Assembly: GCA_900128395.1 (NCBI GenBank)
Contig: LT649971.1
Coordinates: 1-11,023 of the forward strand
Length of the DNA: 11,023 nt
Reading direction: 5' to 3'
Source: Stramenopiles sp. TOSAG23-2
Lineage: Eukaryota > Sar
Positions 1 through 7,309 of the stretch are shown here, in pieces. Every line of letters begins with the position of its first letter. The first letter of the stretch is position 1. The position numbers and the translations under genes are program-made. Under the pieces are notes generated by a model. That model searched no databases and was not told where the DNA came from. It saw only the letters and a list, made by a program, of their open reading frames with translations.

Positions 1-197
1 ATTATTAAAGCAGAAGCGCCAGCTACAATATGCGAGTACGTAAGTTTGCTAATTTATTCACATAATAAAGCTAATATTATAGAAGTTGTTGATACTCACA
101 TGCAAGAATCAAAAGCAAGATTAAAACGGTTAGCCAGGTACAACAAAGAAAATAAAATTCGACTAAAGAAGAAAATGAAATTAAACAGCTAGATGAT
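1..197 (+). other. 5' region of the large gene, left copy, frameshifted
   Basis: The frame starting at base 1 is open and reads as a charged, Lys/Arg-rich sequence, including residues QESKARLKRLARYNKEN. It should join the downstream gene. In this arm a base is missing between 183 and 184, so the frame hits TAG at 190-192 just before ATG198. The right arm reads through this point as LQQLDDMGRK. The upstream sequence therefore looks coding (a basic helix) but is broken here, most simply by a sequencing or consensus error. A splice-donor-like GTAAGT sits at 40-45, so the true first exon may be shorter than the open frame suggests. Confidence 0.6.
40..115 (+). other. Candidate first intron of the large gene (left copy)
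   Basis: GTAAGT at 40-45 is a consensus 5' splice site. TACTCAC at 93-99 is one base off the TACTAAC branch point found in the deacetylase intron, and AAAAG at 111-115 would be the acceptor. Length (76 bp) and branch-to-acceptor spacing (17 nt) nearly match the deacetylase intron (77 bp, 16 nt). Splicing would join ATG at 30-32 (M-R-V, with in-frame TAA at 6-8 upstream) in frame to RLKRLARYNKEN. Other acceptors, at 106 or 119, give different joins, and the unspliced frame is also open, so this stays a hypothesis. Confidence 0.35.
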
Positions 198-3100
198 ATG
201 GGAAGAAAAATACATGTAATTGAATTGATTGATGTTGCTGGATTACCACAAAAAGATAGACAAGGATTTGCATACCAACCTTATTGTGAAATACTGGTAC
301 CTGGTGCGCCAAACTTTCAAACATACGTCTCAACTGTTGCTAAAGCAAAAGTTGGCGGCGCTAATGGCGACAACGAGAACGAAAAAACAAAGTCAAAAGT
401 TAAGAAATCATTAAAAGGAACCTTGCTGTTTAAAAAACGTAATCGTGCTTTTGTAAAGCGTTGGATGATGAAAGACACAGGTATAATTATTGCCGTTTAC
501 AATAAACGGACGAATCAAATGCTTGGAAAAATCAACATGCGAAGATTTGAAGTAACTACCAAAAGTAGAGAAGGTAGCTTTCAATATTATCCTCTCCTTG
601 ATAATGATGGACACAAAACTGTTGGTAGAATTGGTGTTGCATTTTACGTTGGTGCAGAAATTAGTGTATGTAGGGAAGTCGTAAGAAGAAATAATAAAGA
701 GTGTTTGTACACACATTTCTTTGCATGGAAAAAATCATCTACTGGTGAAACAAATTTAATTATCAGGGTAGTCAAAGAATCATTTGTTTATTACTCTTTA
801 AAATACCCATATAAAAAGAAGAAGGAAAAAACCAAGGTTGGAAGCTACAAACATTTAACATTTAAAGAAAAATTAGAACAGGCCCGAGTCGAAAAGATAG
901 AATGGGACAGGAAAGAAAAAGAATGGGAAAATGTAATTTATGCTTTGCTGATTGAAAAAAATCCAAAAAATGCAGATAGAGGAAAAATACGGACGATGTT
1001 AGAAAAAAATAAAGGTAGGGAGGAAAAATTAATAAAGAATTTACACAAAAAATATAGAAGGCCAATACCATTTCAGTATCGCGATGAAAACGATGGTGTC
1101 ACGGCGCAGTTTCAATTACCAATGGATATGGAGCAACAAATTCCAAGGATAGTCATGACGGAAGAGGCATTCATGAAATTGGCCCATGATGCCCATTTAG
1201 AAGAATATGCAGACCCTCAAAATATTTTCCGAGAGACATTGCAAAAAATGTTGGATATACGAAAGAAAACTCATGCAGACAAGGATACTGGAGTGACGAT
1301 ACTTACACGAGGTTTACATTTTCGCGGTTTCCGCGCGGCACTTTTTAGGCTTGGTAAAGATAACCATTTAAAAGGTACAAAATCTGCTGTAAGAAGCATT
1401 ATAATTAAGCAATTTCTTATTAAAAACTTGCCGTTCTATGGGCCAATGCGACTGATTAGGAAAACGATAAAGGCACAATTTGAAAAAAATGTTGATGTTC
1501 TTCTTGATACAATCAACGTGCTTGAAATAGCTAAAAAAAGACATGTGGAGCATATTGCTATAATTGCACTGCAACGAGCGTATCGACGCCGTATTCGATT
1601 TAATAAGGCCAAACGTATAATTAAGCGATGGCTACATAAGTTAAGTGAAGAAATCAGACAAACTAAGCAACGCAATTCACTTGCACATCAAATGGCCAAG
1701 GCTATGCAAGATGGGGAAGATGAAGATAATGAAGATGATAAAGATGATGAAAACGATGATGAAGCTGATAAAATCAAGGCAGAAAAACCAAAAACATTTT
1801 TTGGAAAAATAATGGGAATATTTTCTATGTCGGGAGGCAAAGAATTAAATTTTGACTTTGACGAAGATGAAGAAGAAGATGAAACAGATTCGGATGACGA
1901 CTCTGATTCTGATGATGAAAAGAAGACGGAAAAAAAGCAAGATGTGGGCGGAGACGAGGACAAGTCGTCTGTGAAAACAACCAAGGCTTTATCAGGAAGG
2001 AAAATGAAACGCCTAAAAAAGGCGGTACAGCGTAGCAATAATGCAAGAAGATTTGCAAGGCGAAATAAAGGTCTAAAGGACGAAGATGGTGATACGAATT
2101 TATCAAAAAAGAAAGAGGAAAAGAAAAAAATAGATCTGTCCTTGGAATCTGATGAATCAATCCGAGAAATGATTAAACATGAACGAAAAATAGGAAGAAC
2201 ATGGAATTATGTAACTAAACGCGTCTTCAAAATATTGATGAAAGTGCGAGAAGCATATCGAAACGAAGGCGATCAAGGCGAAGTCAAGGTAAATTGGAAG
2301 CAAATGGATAACATTATGATGGTTTTTAATGGATATTATTCACGGGGTATGGTATATTTAAATGTCGTACTTTCAATTATGATGAACCCAGTAATAATAG
2401 ACAATACACCACAAACTTTTGTAGATCCAAATGTCAATGGAACTATTGCAAACGTGTCGACAGTTGCTACCATACAAAATGTGGCTTCTCCAGAAAACCC
2501 AACTTCACAACTACCTGTGTTTGACTATCGAGCCGAAATGTTAAAGTTAGGTAGTTTTGGAAGAACGTTTTTATTGATACTTGATGGTATTGTTTATATA
2601 CCACAATTTACAGTTCCTGAAAATGGACCATTACGGGAAGATCTATTTCCGGACAATGAGCCATTTACATTTTTCTTTTACTTTTCAATGGCAATTTGCT
2701 TTTTCTTCCCAATTTACACTATTCATGCGATCAGCAAAGCTAGGGATGGGACTTTAGGCTGCGGACCAGATGGAAAGCCTGCCAGCTTCATGTCACGAGA
2801 AGGGGCTTATATGCAGGGCTTAAGTTTCATACAGAATAATTTATACTTTGGCGTTTTGCGTACTTTAGCATCAACATTTGCTTGTACTTACTCTGCAAAA
2901 GATGCTGCGTTCTTCTTAAATGAGGATAAGACGGTCGAATGTTTTACTATAGATGAAAATACGCAACACCTTCAATTTATACTTTTTGCGACAATGGCTA
3001 TAGCATTATTTTTTCCATTGGCTACAATGCTCGTACCAACTATACAATTTTACAATAAGGCGTTAGATCTGAAGTTTGATCAAGGTTTTGTCATTGCAGA

Positions 3101-3713
3101 GAGGCAGGCAGATTTATTTGTTGCCATTTTCGCAGTATTTTTCTCATCTAGTCCAGAAGTTGTTTTATTTGGACAGCTATTTATTTGTACAAGTTTAGCT
3201 CTATTAAATTACCAAATGAATCCTTGTCTAGTAAAAGAATTTAACTTCTTAAAGACGTGGCTGTATTTATTATGTGCATATTTTTCTTTTTGTGGTTTAA
3301 TATATGTCTATTTAACAAAAAGTGGAAATGTTAGTTCAACGGTTTTCTTCTTTGCTATGGGCACTATGTTTATCGGATGGCCAGTATTTGGTATATCTGG
3401 CTATGCTTACTACAACAAGCAATGGACTAAAGCATGGATAAAAAAGATGTTTGGTGACAATGGCAGTAAGAAAACTCAAGTTGCAAATGAAGAGGATGAA
3501 AAGCAAAAATTATTGTCAGTAGAGAATCCTGATAATGAGACGGAAGATGATGCAAAAGGAAACAAGATAAAGCCACCGGAGCACACCGTTGTGTCAATGC
3601 CTGACAGTAATAATGATAAGAAGATGTCAACAACTGAAAAAATTAAACTGAAAAGAAATGGTAGCAAAGGGTCTCCAATGAGAAGAAGATCAACTAAAGT
3701 TAAACCGATATGA
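198..3713 (+). CDS. Large C2-like / multipass membrane protein, unrecognised family (left copy)
   Basis: This is an uninterrupted 1171-residue frame; I do not recognise the family. Residues 1-155 look like a C2-type beta sandwich (IHVIELIDVAGLP, QPYCEI, later KRWMMKDTGIIIAVYN and LGKI). Asn and Gln stand where acidic Ca2+ ligands are common, so calcium binding is doubtful. Residues 205-290 are Lys/Glu-rich and probably helical. Around 458-468 LQRAYRRRIRF resembles a degenerate IQ (calmodulin-binding) motif. Residues 504-590 are strongly acidic, followed by a basic stretch. From about 785 the protein is membrane-like: likely spans near 823-845, 926-947, 972-1003 (perhaps two), 1018-1040 and 1046-1070. 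The segment 736-785 has N-glycosylation sequons at N747 and N752. The tail after 1075 is polar and charged. ATG198 is the first in-frame start in this arm; the right arm shows the frame continues upstream. A membrane channel or scaffold role is only a guess. Confidence 0.85.
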   Translation: MGRKIHVIELIDVAGLPQKDRQGFAYQPYCEILVPGAPNFQTYVSTVAKAKVGGANGDNENEKTKSKVKKSLKGTLLFKKRNRAFVKRWMMKDTGIIIAVYNKRTNQMLGKINMRRFEVTTKSREGSFQYYPLLDNDGHKTVGRIGVAFYVGAEISVCREVVRRNNKECLYTHFFAWKKSSTGETNLIIRVVKESFVYYSLKYPYKKKKEKTKVGSYKHLTFKEKLEQARVEKIEWDRKEKEWENVIYALLIEKNPKNADRGKIRTMLEKNKGREEKLIKNLHKKYRRPIPFQYRDENDGVTAQFQLPMDMEQQIPRIVMTEEAFMKLAHDAHLEEYADPQNIFRETLQKMLDIRKKTHADKDTGVTILTRGLHFRGFRAALFRLGKDNHLKGTKSAVRSIIIKQFLIKNLPFYGPMRLIRKTIKAQFEKNVDVLLDTINVLEIAKKRHVEHIAIIALQRAYRRRIRFNKAKRIIKRWLHKLSEEIRQTKQRNSLAHQMAKAMQDGEDEDNEDDKDDENDDEADKIKAEKPKTFFGKIMGIFSMSGGKELNFDFDEDEEEDETDSDDDSDSDDEKKTEKKQDVGGDEDKSSVKTTKALSGRKMKRLKKAVQRSNNARRFARRNKGLKDEDGDTNLSKKKEEKKKIDLSLESDESIREMIKHERKIGRTWNYVTKRVFKILMKVREAYRNEGDQGEVKVNWKQMDNIMMVFNGYYSRGMVYLNVVLSIMMNPVIIDNTPQTFVDPNVNGTIANVSTVATIQNVASPENPTSQLPVFDYRAEMLKLGSFGRTFLLILDGIVYIPQFTVPENGPLREDLFPDNEPFTFFFYFSMAICFFFPIYTIHAISKARDGTLGCGPDGKPASFMSREGAYMQGLSFIQNNLYFGVLRTLASTFACTYSAKDAAFFLNEDKTVECFTIDENTQHLQFILFATMAIALFFPLATMLVPTIQFYNKALDLKFDQGFVIAERQADLFVAIFAVFFSSSPEVVLFGQLFICTSLALLNYQMNPCLVKEFNFLKTWLYLLCAYFSFCGLIYVYLTKSGNVSSTVFFFAMGTMFIGWPVFGISGYAYYNKQWTKAWIKKMFGDNGSKKTQVANEEDEKQKLLSVENPDNETEDDAKGNKIKPPEHTVVSMPDSNNDKKMSTTEKIKLKRNGSKGSPMRRRSTKVKPI

Positions 3714-3773
3714 TATATGAAATACGAACTTCGTACGAGCGTGTACATCATACACACATAAAAATTTCAAAAA

Positions 3774-3779
3774 AATAAA
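3774..3779 (+). terminator. Possible poly(A) signal of the large gene (left copy)
   Basis: AATAAA begins 60 nt after the TGA stop, within an A-rich run. The motif and distance fit a eukaryotic polyadenylation signal, but the surroundings are so A-rich that chance occurrence is likely enough to keep confidence low. Confidence 0.35.
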
Positions 3780-3785
3780 AAAGAC

Positions 3786-3819
3786 TATTATATATATATA
3801 TAAATATATATATAATATA
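3786..3819. repeat. TA-rich simple repeat (left copy)
   Basis: About 34 bases are composed only of T and A, mostly alternating TA with one AAA interruption. It is typical low-complexity intergenic DNA in an AT-rich eukaryote and can form cruciform or slipped structures. The mirror copy has the same length. Confidence 0.85.
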
Positions 3820-4036
3820 CTAAGTATGATAGTAATACAATGTCATATTAGTTGAAAACAAATTTGTACACATTTATAAATATCATCTTCTTGGATTGCA
3901 TGATTAAAAATATACGTCGTAAATGATACAAATTTTCCAAAAATTATTGATTTTCGTAGAATCTAAATCTAGGCATTGGAAGTCCTCTCTCAGAAAAACC
4001 GGGTCATATATATAATACTGTATCTTTATACGTATT

Positions 4037-4059
4037 ACACACACACACACACACACACA
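4037..4059. repeat. AC dinucleotide microsatellite, 23 nt (left copy)
   Basis: A run of 11.5 AC units lies 5 bp beyond the deacetylase stop codon, in its 3' untranslated region. The right arm has exactly the same repeat count. Dinucleotide repeats change length quickly, so identity supports an extremely recent or artefactual duplication. Confidence 0.95.
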
Positions 4060-4064
4060 TTATT

Positions 4065-5485
4065 TTAATCATCAGCTGTACTATCATAAGCTACCTTTCC
4101 ATCAACATAGGTTTGAAGGACTTTAAAAGTCTTGCCATCTAGGAGTAGAAAATCAGCATCAAAACCAGCTATTAATTTGCCTTTCCTTTTCAAATTTAAA
4201 ACAGTTGCAGGGGCAACGGTAGCAGCGAAAATTGATTCTTCTATTTTACAATTAGTCATTTCTTTAAAATTAACAACTGATTCTATCATATTTACAACAC
4301 TTCCAGCTAAAACATTTGGCTTACCAGTAATAAATGCTCTCTTTCGTTTGCGATGCTCCATGGTAATGCTCTCTTCTATTGACACATTCATTTCACCAAG
4401 TTTATGTGTTCCTACACCTAGTCCCATGGCTGACATTGCATCTGTTACTATGACGGCACCTTTTGGTCTGCTTTTAAAGGCCATCTTCACTGAAGCTGGA
4501 TGAGAATGGAATAAATCTGCTATGATTCCATAATGTACCGTTTTGTCTTTGCATCCTAGTAGGCCAACAATACCAGGATCTCGATGATGAAAGGCAGACA
4601 TTGCATTAAATACTTTTAATTTAAAAGGTTAGTAAACTTCGTAAAGGAGGAGAAAGAGGATATATCTATTATTTTAAATTAAATCTTACAATGCGTTATT
4701 TTTCTTGCGCCATTTTCAAATGCCGCAATTGCTTGATCAAACGTAGCCATACTATGACCGATACTTATATTGATATTATCATTGACAGTTAAATGTTTAA
4801 TAGTCTCCAATGCTCCATTTAATTCTGGAGCGATGGTGATTAAACTTATGTCTTTCATATTTTCTTTTCCGTACAAAGAATACAATGATGAAACATTTAC
4901 TTGTTCTATGATAAATGATTCATTGTGTGCCCCTTTTTTTTTCTTATTGATAAATGGACCTTCCAGATGTATTCCAATTATTGTTGCTACAGCTTTCTTA
5001 TTCTTATTGCTATTATTGTAATTGTTACCTTCAATAACATTTTTTACTTTGCGTATTATCGGCAATACTTGTTGATATGTCTCTTTAGGCGAAGTCACAA
5101 CAGTTGGTAGATATGATGTAACACCGTATTTCAATAACTTATGACTAACTTTAATTACATCACTTTCAGTTAATTTTATATTTGAAAAATCTATTCCAAA
5201 CGCGCCATTGAATTGCAAGTCTATGAAACCAGGGCAACATATGTTACCACCACCATCTATTACGACATCTGCAGAGAAATCTAGCTCTTCTTTAACTGCG
5301 TTCCAAAATTGCTTTTGAGAATCGATTATACAACTTCTTCTTATATGATTGTCATCATCATAGATGTGATACCAGAGGTCAGAGTCAGTTAATTTATTAT
5401 CTTTTAATAATTTTACATTCTTTACACGGACAGTTGTTGGTATTGTCCGCTTCCTTTTTCTATTATTCATGTGTTTTGTATGCAT
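4065..5485 (-). CDS. N-acetylglucosamine-6-phosphate deacetylase, two exons (left copy)
   Basis: Removes the acetyl group from GlcNAc-6-phosphate to give glucosamine-6-phosphate and acetate, a cytosolic step of amino-sugar recycling (bacterial NagA, animal AMDHD2). Exon 1 is 5485-4690 and exon 2 is 4612-4065, giving 447 residues when spliced. Amidohydrolase-type motifs appear in order: PGFIDLQFNGAFGIDF (85-100), HLEGPF with metal-ligand Glu175, GHS with His244, THLFNAM with His265 spanning the splice junction, IIAD-x-x-H with His301, VTDAM with catalytic Asp323, AGS, and a C-terminal GFDADFLLLD. The protein is somewhat longer than the usual about 380-410 residues because of a basic N-terminus and an Asn/Lys-rich insert near 154-164. 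ATG5485 is 26 bp from the palindrome axis, so its natural upstream promoter is absent. Confidence 0.95.
4613..4689 (-). other. Spliceosomal intron of the deacetylase gene (left copy)
   Basis: On the minus strand the 77 bp intron starts GTAAGA, carries a perfect TACTAAC branch site (4628-4634) and ends AAAAG. Removing it joins ...ITH to LFNAMSAFHHRDPG, restoring the conserved THLFNAM motif; retention gives a stop after two wrong codons. The length is not a multiple of three. The strict TACTAAC, 16 nt from the acceptor, is fungal-like. Confidence 0.95.
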
Positions 5486-5537
5486 GATTTTGTTGCATCA
5501 AATATATATACGTATATATATTTGATGCAACAAAATC
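5486..5537. promoter_or_regulatory. 52-bp gap between the two mirrored deacetylase starts
   Basis: The two start codons face away from each other across 52 bp, with the axis in the middle. Each side has only 26 bp of its own leader, with an in-frame TGA (5523-5525 for the + copy) confirming that no upstream Met extends the protein. If the molecule were real this would be an extremely short bidirectional promoter, with only a TA-rich core. More likely the true promoter lies beyond the point where the native sequence was cut. Confidence 0.5.
5501..5522. repeat. Palindrome axis in an alternating TA/CG tract
   Basis: The axis lies between C5511 and G5512, inside a 22-base run of mostly alternating purine-pyrimidine bases (TA repeats around a central CG). 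Any zero-spacer junction reads as a palindrome, so how much of this tract existed before the fold-back cannot be told. A native self-complementary TA-rich end could snap back and prime synthesis. Only 26 bp separate the axis from the deacetylase start codon on each side. Confidence 0.9.
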
Positions 5538-6958
5538 ATGCATACAAAACACATGAATAATAGAAAAAGGAAGCGGACAATACCAACAACTGTCCGTGTA
5601 AAGAATGTAAAATTATTAAAAGATAATAAATTAACTGACTCTGACCTCTGGTATCACATCTATGATGATGACAATCATATAAGAAGAAGTTGTATAATCG
5701 ATTCTCAAAAGCAATTTTGGAACGCAGTTAAAGAAGAGCTAGATTTCTCTGCAGATGTCGTAATAGATGGTGGTGGTAACATATGTTGCCCTGGTTTCAT
5801 AGACTTGCAATTCAATGGCGCGTTTGGAATAGATTTTTCAAATATAAAATTAACTGAAAGTGATGTAATTAAAGTTAGTCATAAGTTATTGAAATACGGT
5901 GTTACATCATATCTACCAACTGTTGTGACTTCGCCTAAAGAGACATATCAACAAGTATTGCCGATAATACGCAAAGTAAAAAATGTTATTGAAGGTAACA
6001 ATTACAATAATAGCAATAAGAATAAGAAAGCTGTAGCAACAATAATTGGAATACATCTGGAAGGTCCATTTATCAATAAGAAAAAAAAAGGGGCACACAA
6101 TGAATCATTTATCATAGAACAAGTAAATGTTTCATCATTGTATTCTTTGTACGGAAAAGAAAATATGAAAGACATAAGTTTAATCACCATCGCTCCAGAA
6201 TTAAATGGAGCATTGGAGACTATTAAACATTTAACTGTCAATGATAATATCAATATAAGTATCGGTCATAGTATGGCTACGTTTGATCAAGCAATTGCGG
6301 CATTTGAAAATGGCGCAAGAAAAATAACGCATTGTAAGATTTAATTTAAAATAATAGATATATCCTCTTTCTCCTCCTTTACGAAGTTTACTAACCTTTT
6401 AAATTAAAAGTATTTAATGCAATGTCTGCCTTTCATCATCGAGATCCTGGTATTGTTGGCCTACTAGGATGCAAAGACAAAACGGTACATTATGGAATCA
6501 TAGCAGATTTATTCCATTCTCATCCAGCTTCAGTGAAGATGGCCTTTAAAAGCAGACCAAAAGGTGCCGTCATAGTAACAGATGCAATGTCAGCCATGGG
6601 ACTAGGTGTAGGAACACATAAACTTGGTGAAATGAATGTGTCAATAGAAGAGAGCATTACCATGGAGCATCGCAAACGAAAGAGAGCATTTATTACTGGT
6701 AAGCCAAATGTTTTAGCTGGAAGTGTTGTAAATATGATAGAATCAGTTGTTAATTTTAAAGAAATGACTAATTGTAAAATAGAAGAATCAATTTTCGCTG
6801 CTACCGTTGCCCCTGCAACTGTTTTAAATTTGAAAAGGAAAGGCAAATTAATAGCTGGTTTTGATGCTGATTTTCTACTCCTAGATGGCAAGACTTTTAA
6901 AGTCCTTCAAACCTATGTTGATGGAAAGGTAGCTTATGATAGTACAGCTGATGATTAA
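5538..6958 (+). CDS. N-acetylglucosamine-6-phosphate deacetylase, two exons (right copy)
   Basis: This is the mirror copy of the deacetylase, encoding the same protein; no amino acid difference was seen. Exon 1 is 5538-6333 and exon 2 is 6411-6958; codon 266 (Leu) is split by the intron after its first base. Together they make 447 residues ending in TAA. The start is chosen because TGA at 5523-5525 closes the frame upstream and ATG5538 has A at -3. In the IIADLFHSHP segment (296-304), a Leu stands where many relatives have Gly after the Asp; the following His301 is kept. All residues expected for metal binding and catalysis (Glu175, His244, His265, Asp323) are present, so the enzyme should be active. 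Confidence 0.95.
6334..6410 (+). other. Spliceosomal intron of the deacetylase gene (right copy)
   Basis: The intron begins GTAAGA at 6334, has TACTAAC at 6389-6395 and a pyrimidine-rich CTTTT after it, and ends AAAAG at 6410. Splicing converts the dead-end frame (TAA at 6342-6344) into the conserved THLFNAMSAFHHRDPG sequence. It is identical to the left copy. Confidence 0.95.
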
Positions 6959-6963
6959 AATAA

Positions 6964-6986
6964 TGTGTGTGTGTGTGTGTGTGTGT
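6964..6986. repeat. TG (AC) dinucleotide microsatellite, 23 nt (right copy)
   Basis: The same 11.5 units as at 4037-4059, in reverse complement, 5 bp after the deacetylase stop codon. Confidence 0.95.
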
Positions 6987-7203
6987 AATACGTATAAAGA
7001 TACAGTATTATATATATGACCCGGTTTTTCTGAGAGAGGACTTCCAATGCCTAGATTTAGATTCTACGAAAATCAATAATTTTTGGAAAATTTGTATCAT
7101 TTACGACGTATATTTTTAATCATGCAATCCAAGAAGATGATATTTATAAATGTGTACAAATTTGTTTTCAACTAATATGACATTGTATTACTATCATACT
7201 TAG

Positions 7204-7237
7204 TATATTATATATATATTTATATATATATATAATA
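7204..7237. repeat. TA-rich simple repeat (right copy)
   Basis: Mirror of the tract at 3786-3819, of the same length and with the same interruption. Confidence 0.85.
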
Positions 7238-7243
7238 GTCTTT

Positions 7244-7249
7244 TTTATT
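7244..7249 (-). terminator. Possible poly(A) signal of the large gene (right copy)
   Basis: AATAAA on the minus strand, 60 nt after the stop of the large gene and mirroring 3774-3779. It lies in an A-rich run, so support is weak. Confidence 0.35.
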
Positions 7250-7309
7250 TTTTTGAAATTTTTATGTGTGTATGATGTACACGCTCGTACGAAGTTCGTA
7301 TTTCATATA

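Larger units (their letters stand above)
3714..4064. other. Convergent 3' intergenic region (left copy)
   Basis: These 351 bp separate the stop of the large gene from the stop of the deacetylase, which point toward each other. They hold a possible poly(A) signal (AATAAA at 3774-3779), a TA-rich tract, an AC microsatellite and otherwise AT-rich sequence with no convincing open frame. Both 3' untranslated regions must lie here. Confidence 0.8.
1..5511 (+). repeat. Left arm of a window-long inverted repeat
   Basis: The whole left half is the reverse complement of the right half. Between the axis and the indel, paired positions sum to 11023; outside it they sum to 11024. All open frames and both simple repeats are mirrored. 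This arm lacks one base between 183 and 184 and has G at 2996 where the other arm encodes A. Two differences in about 5.5 kb mean the arms are copies of the same DNA, not diverged paralogues. What is seen is the symmetry; an assembly or library fold-back origin is inference. Confidence 0.98.
6959..7309. other. Convergent 3' intergenic region (right copy)
   Basis: Mirror of 3714-4064, with the same microsatellite, TA tract and poly(A) signal candidate between the two stop codons. No gene or structured RNA is recognisable. Confidence 0.8.

Noticed and set aside
1688-2038. Antisense Ser-rich open frame (and mirror 8985-9335)
   Set aside because: It is the reverse strand of the acidic Asp/Glu codon run of the large gene (GAT/GAA read as ATC/TTC and TCA/TCT); composition artefact without start context or motifs.
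4132-4503. 123-residue open frame opposite deacetylase exon 2 (and mirror 6520-6891)
   Set aside because: It lies entirely antisense to a well-supported exon and shows no recognisable motif.
4679-5485. Two separate half-length deacetylase genes (268 and 178 residues)
   Set aside because: The GT-TACTAAC-AG intron between them restores the THLFNAM motif in frame, so this is one gene with two exons, not a split or pseudogene.
5486-5537. Closed hairpin telomere or viral/plasmid linear replicon end at the axis
   Set aside because: No replication, telomere-resolving or viral genes are present; the content is ordinary intron-containing cellular genes, and a fold-back artefact explains the axis more simply.
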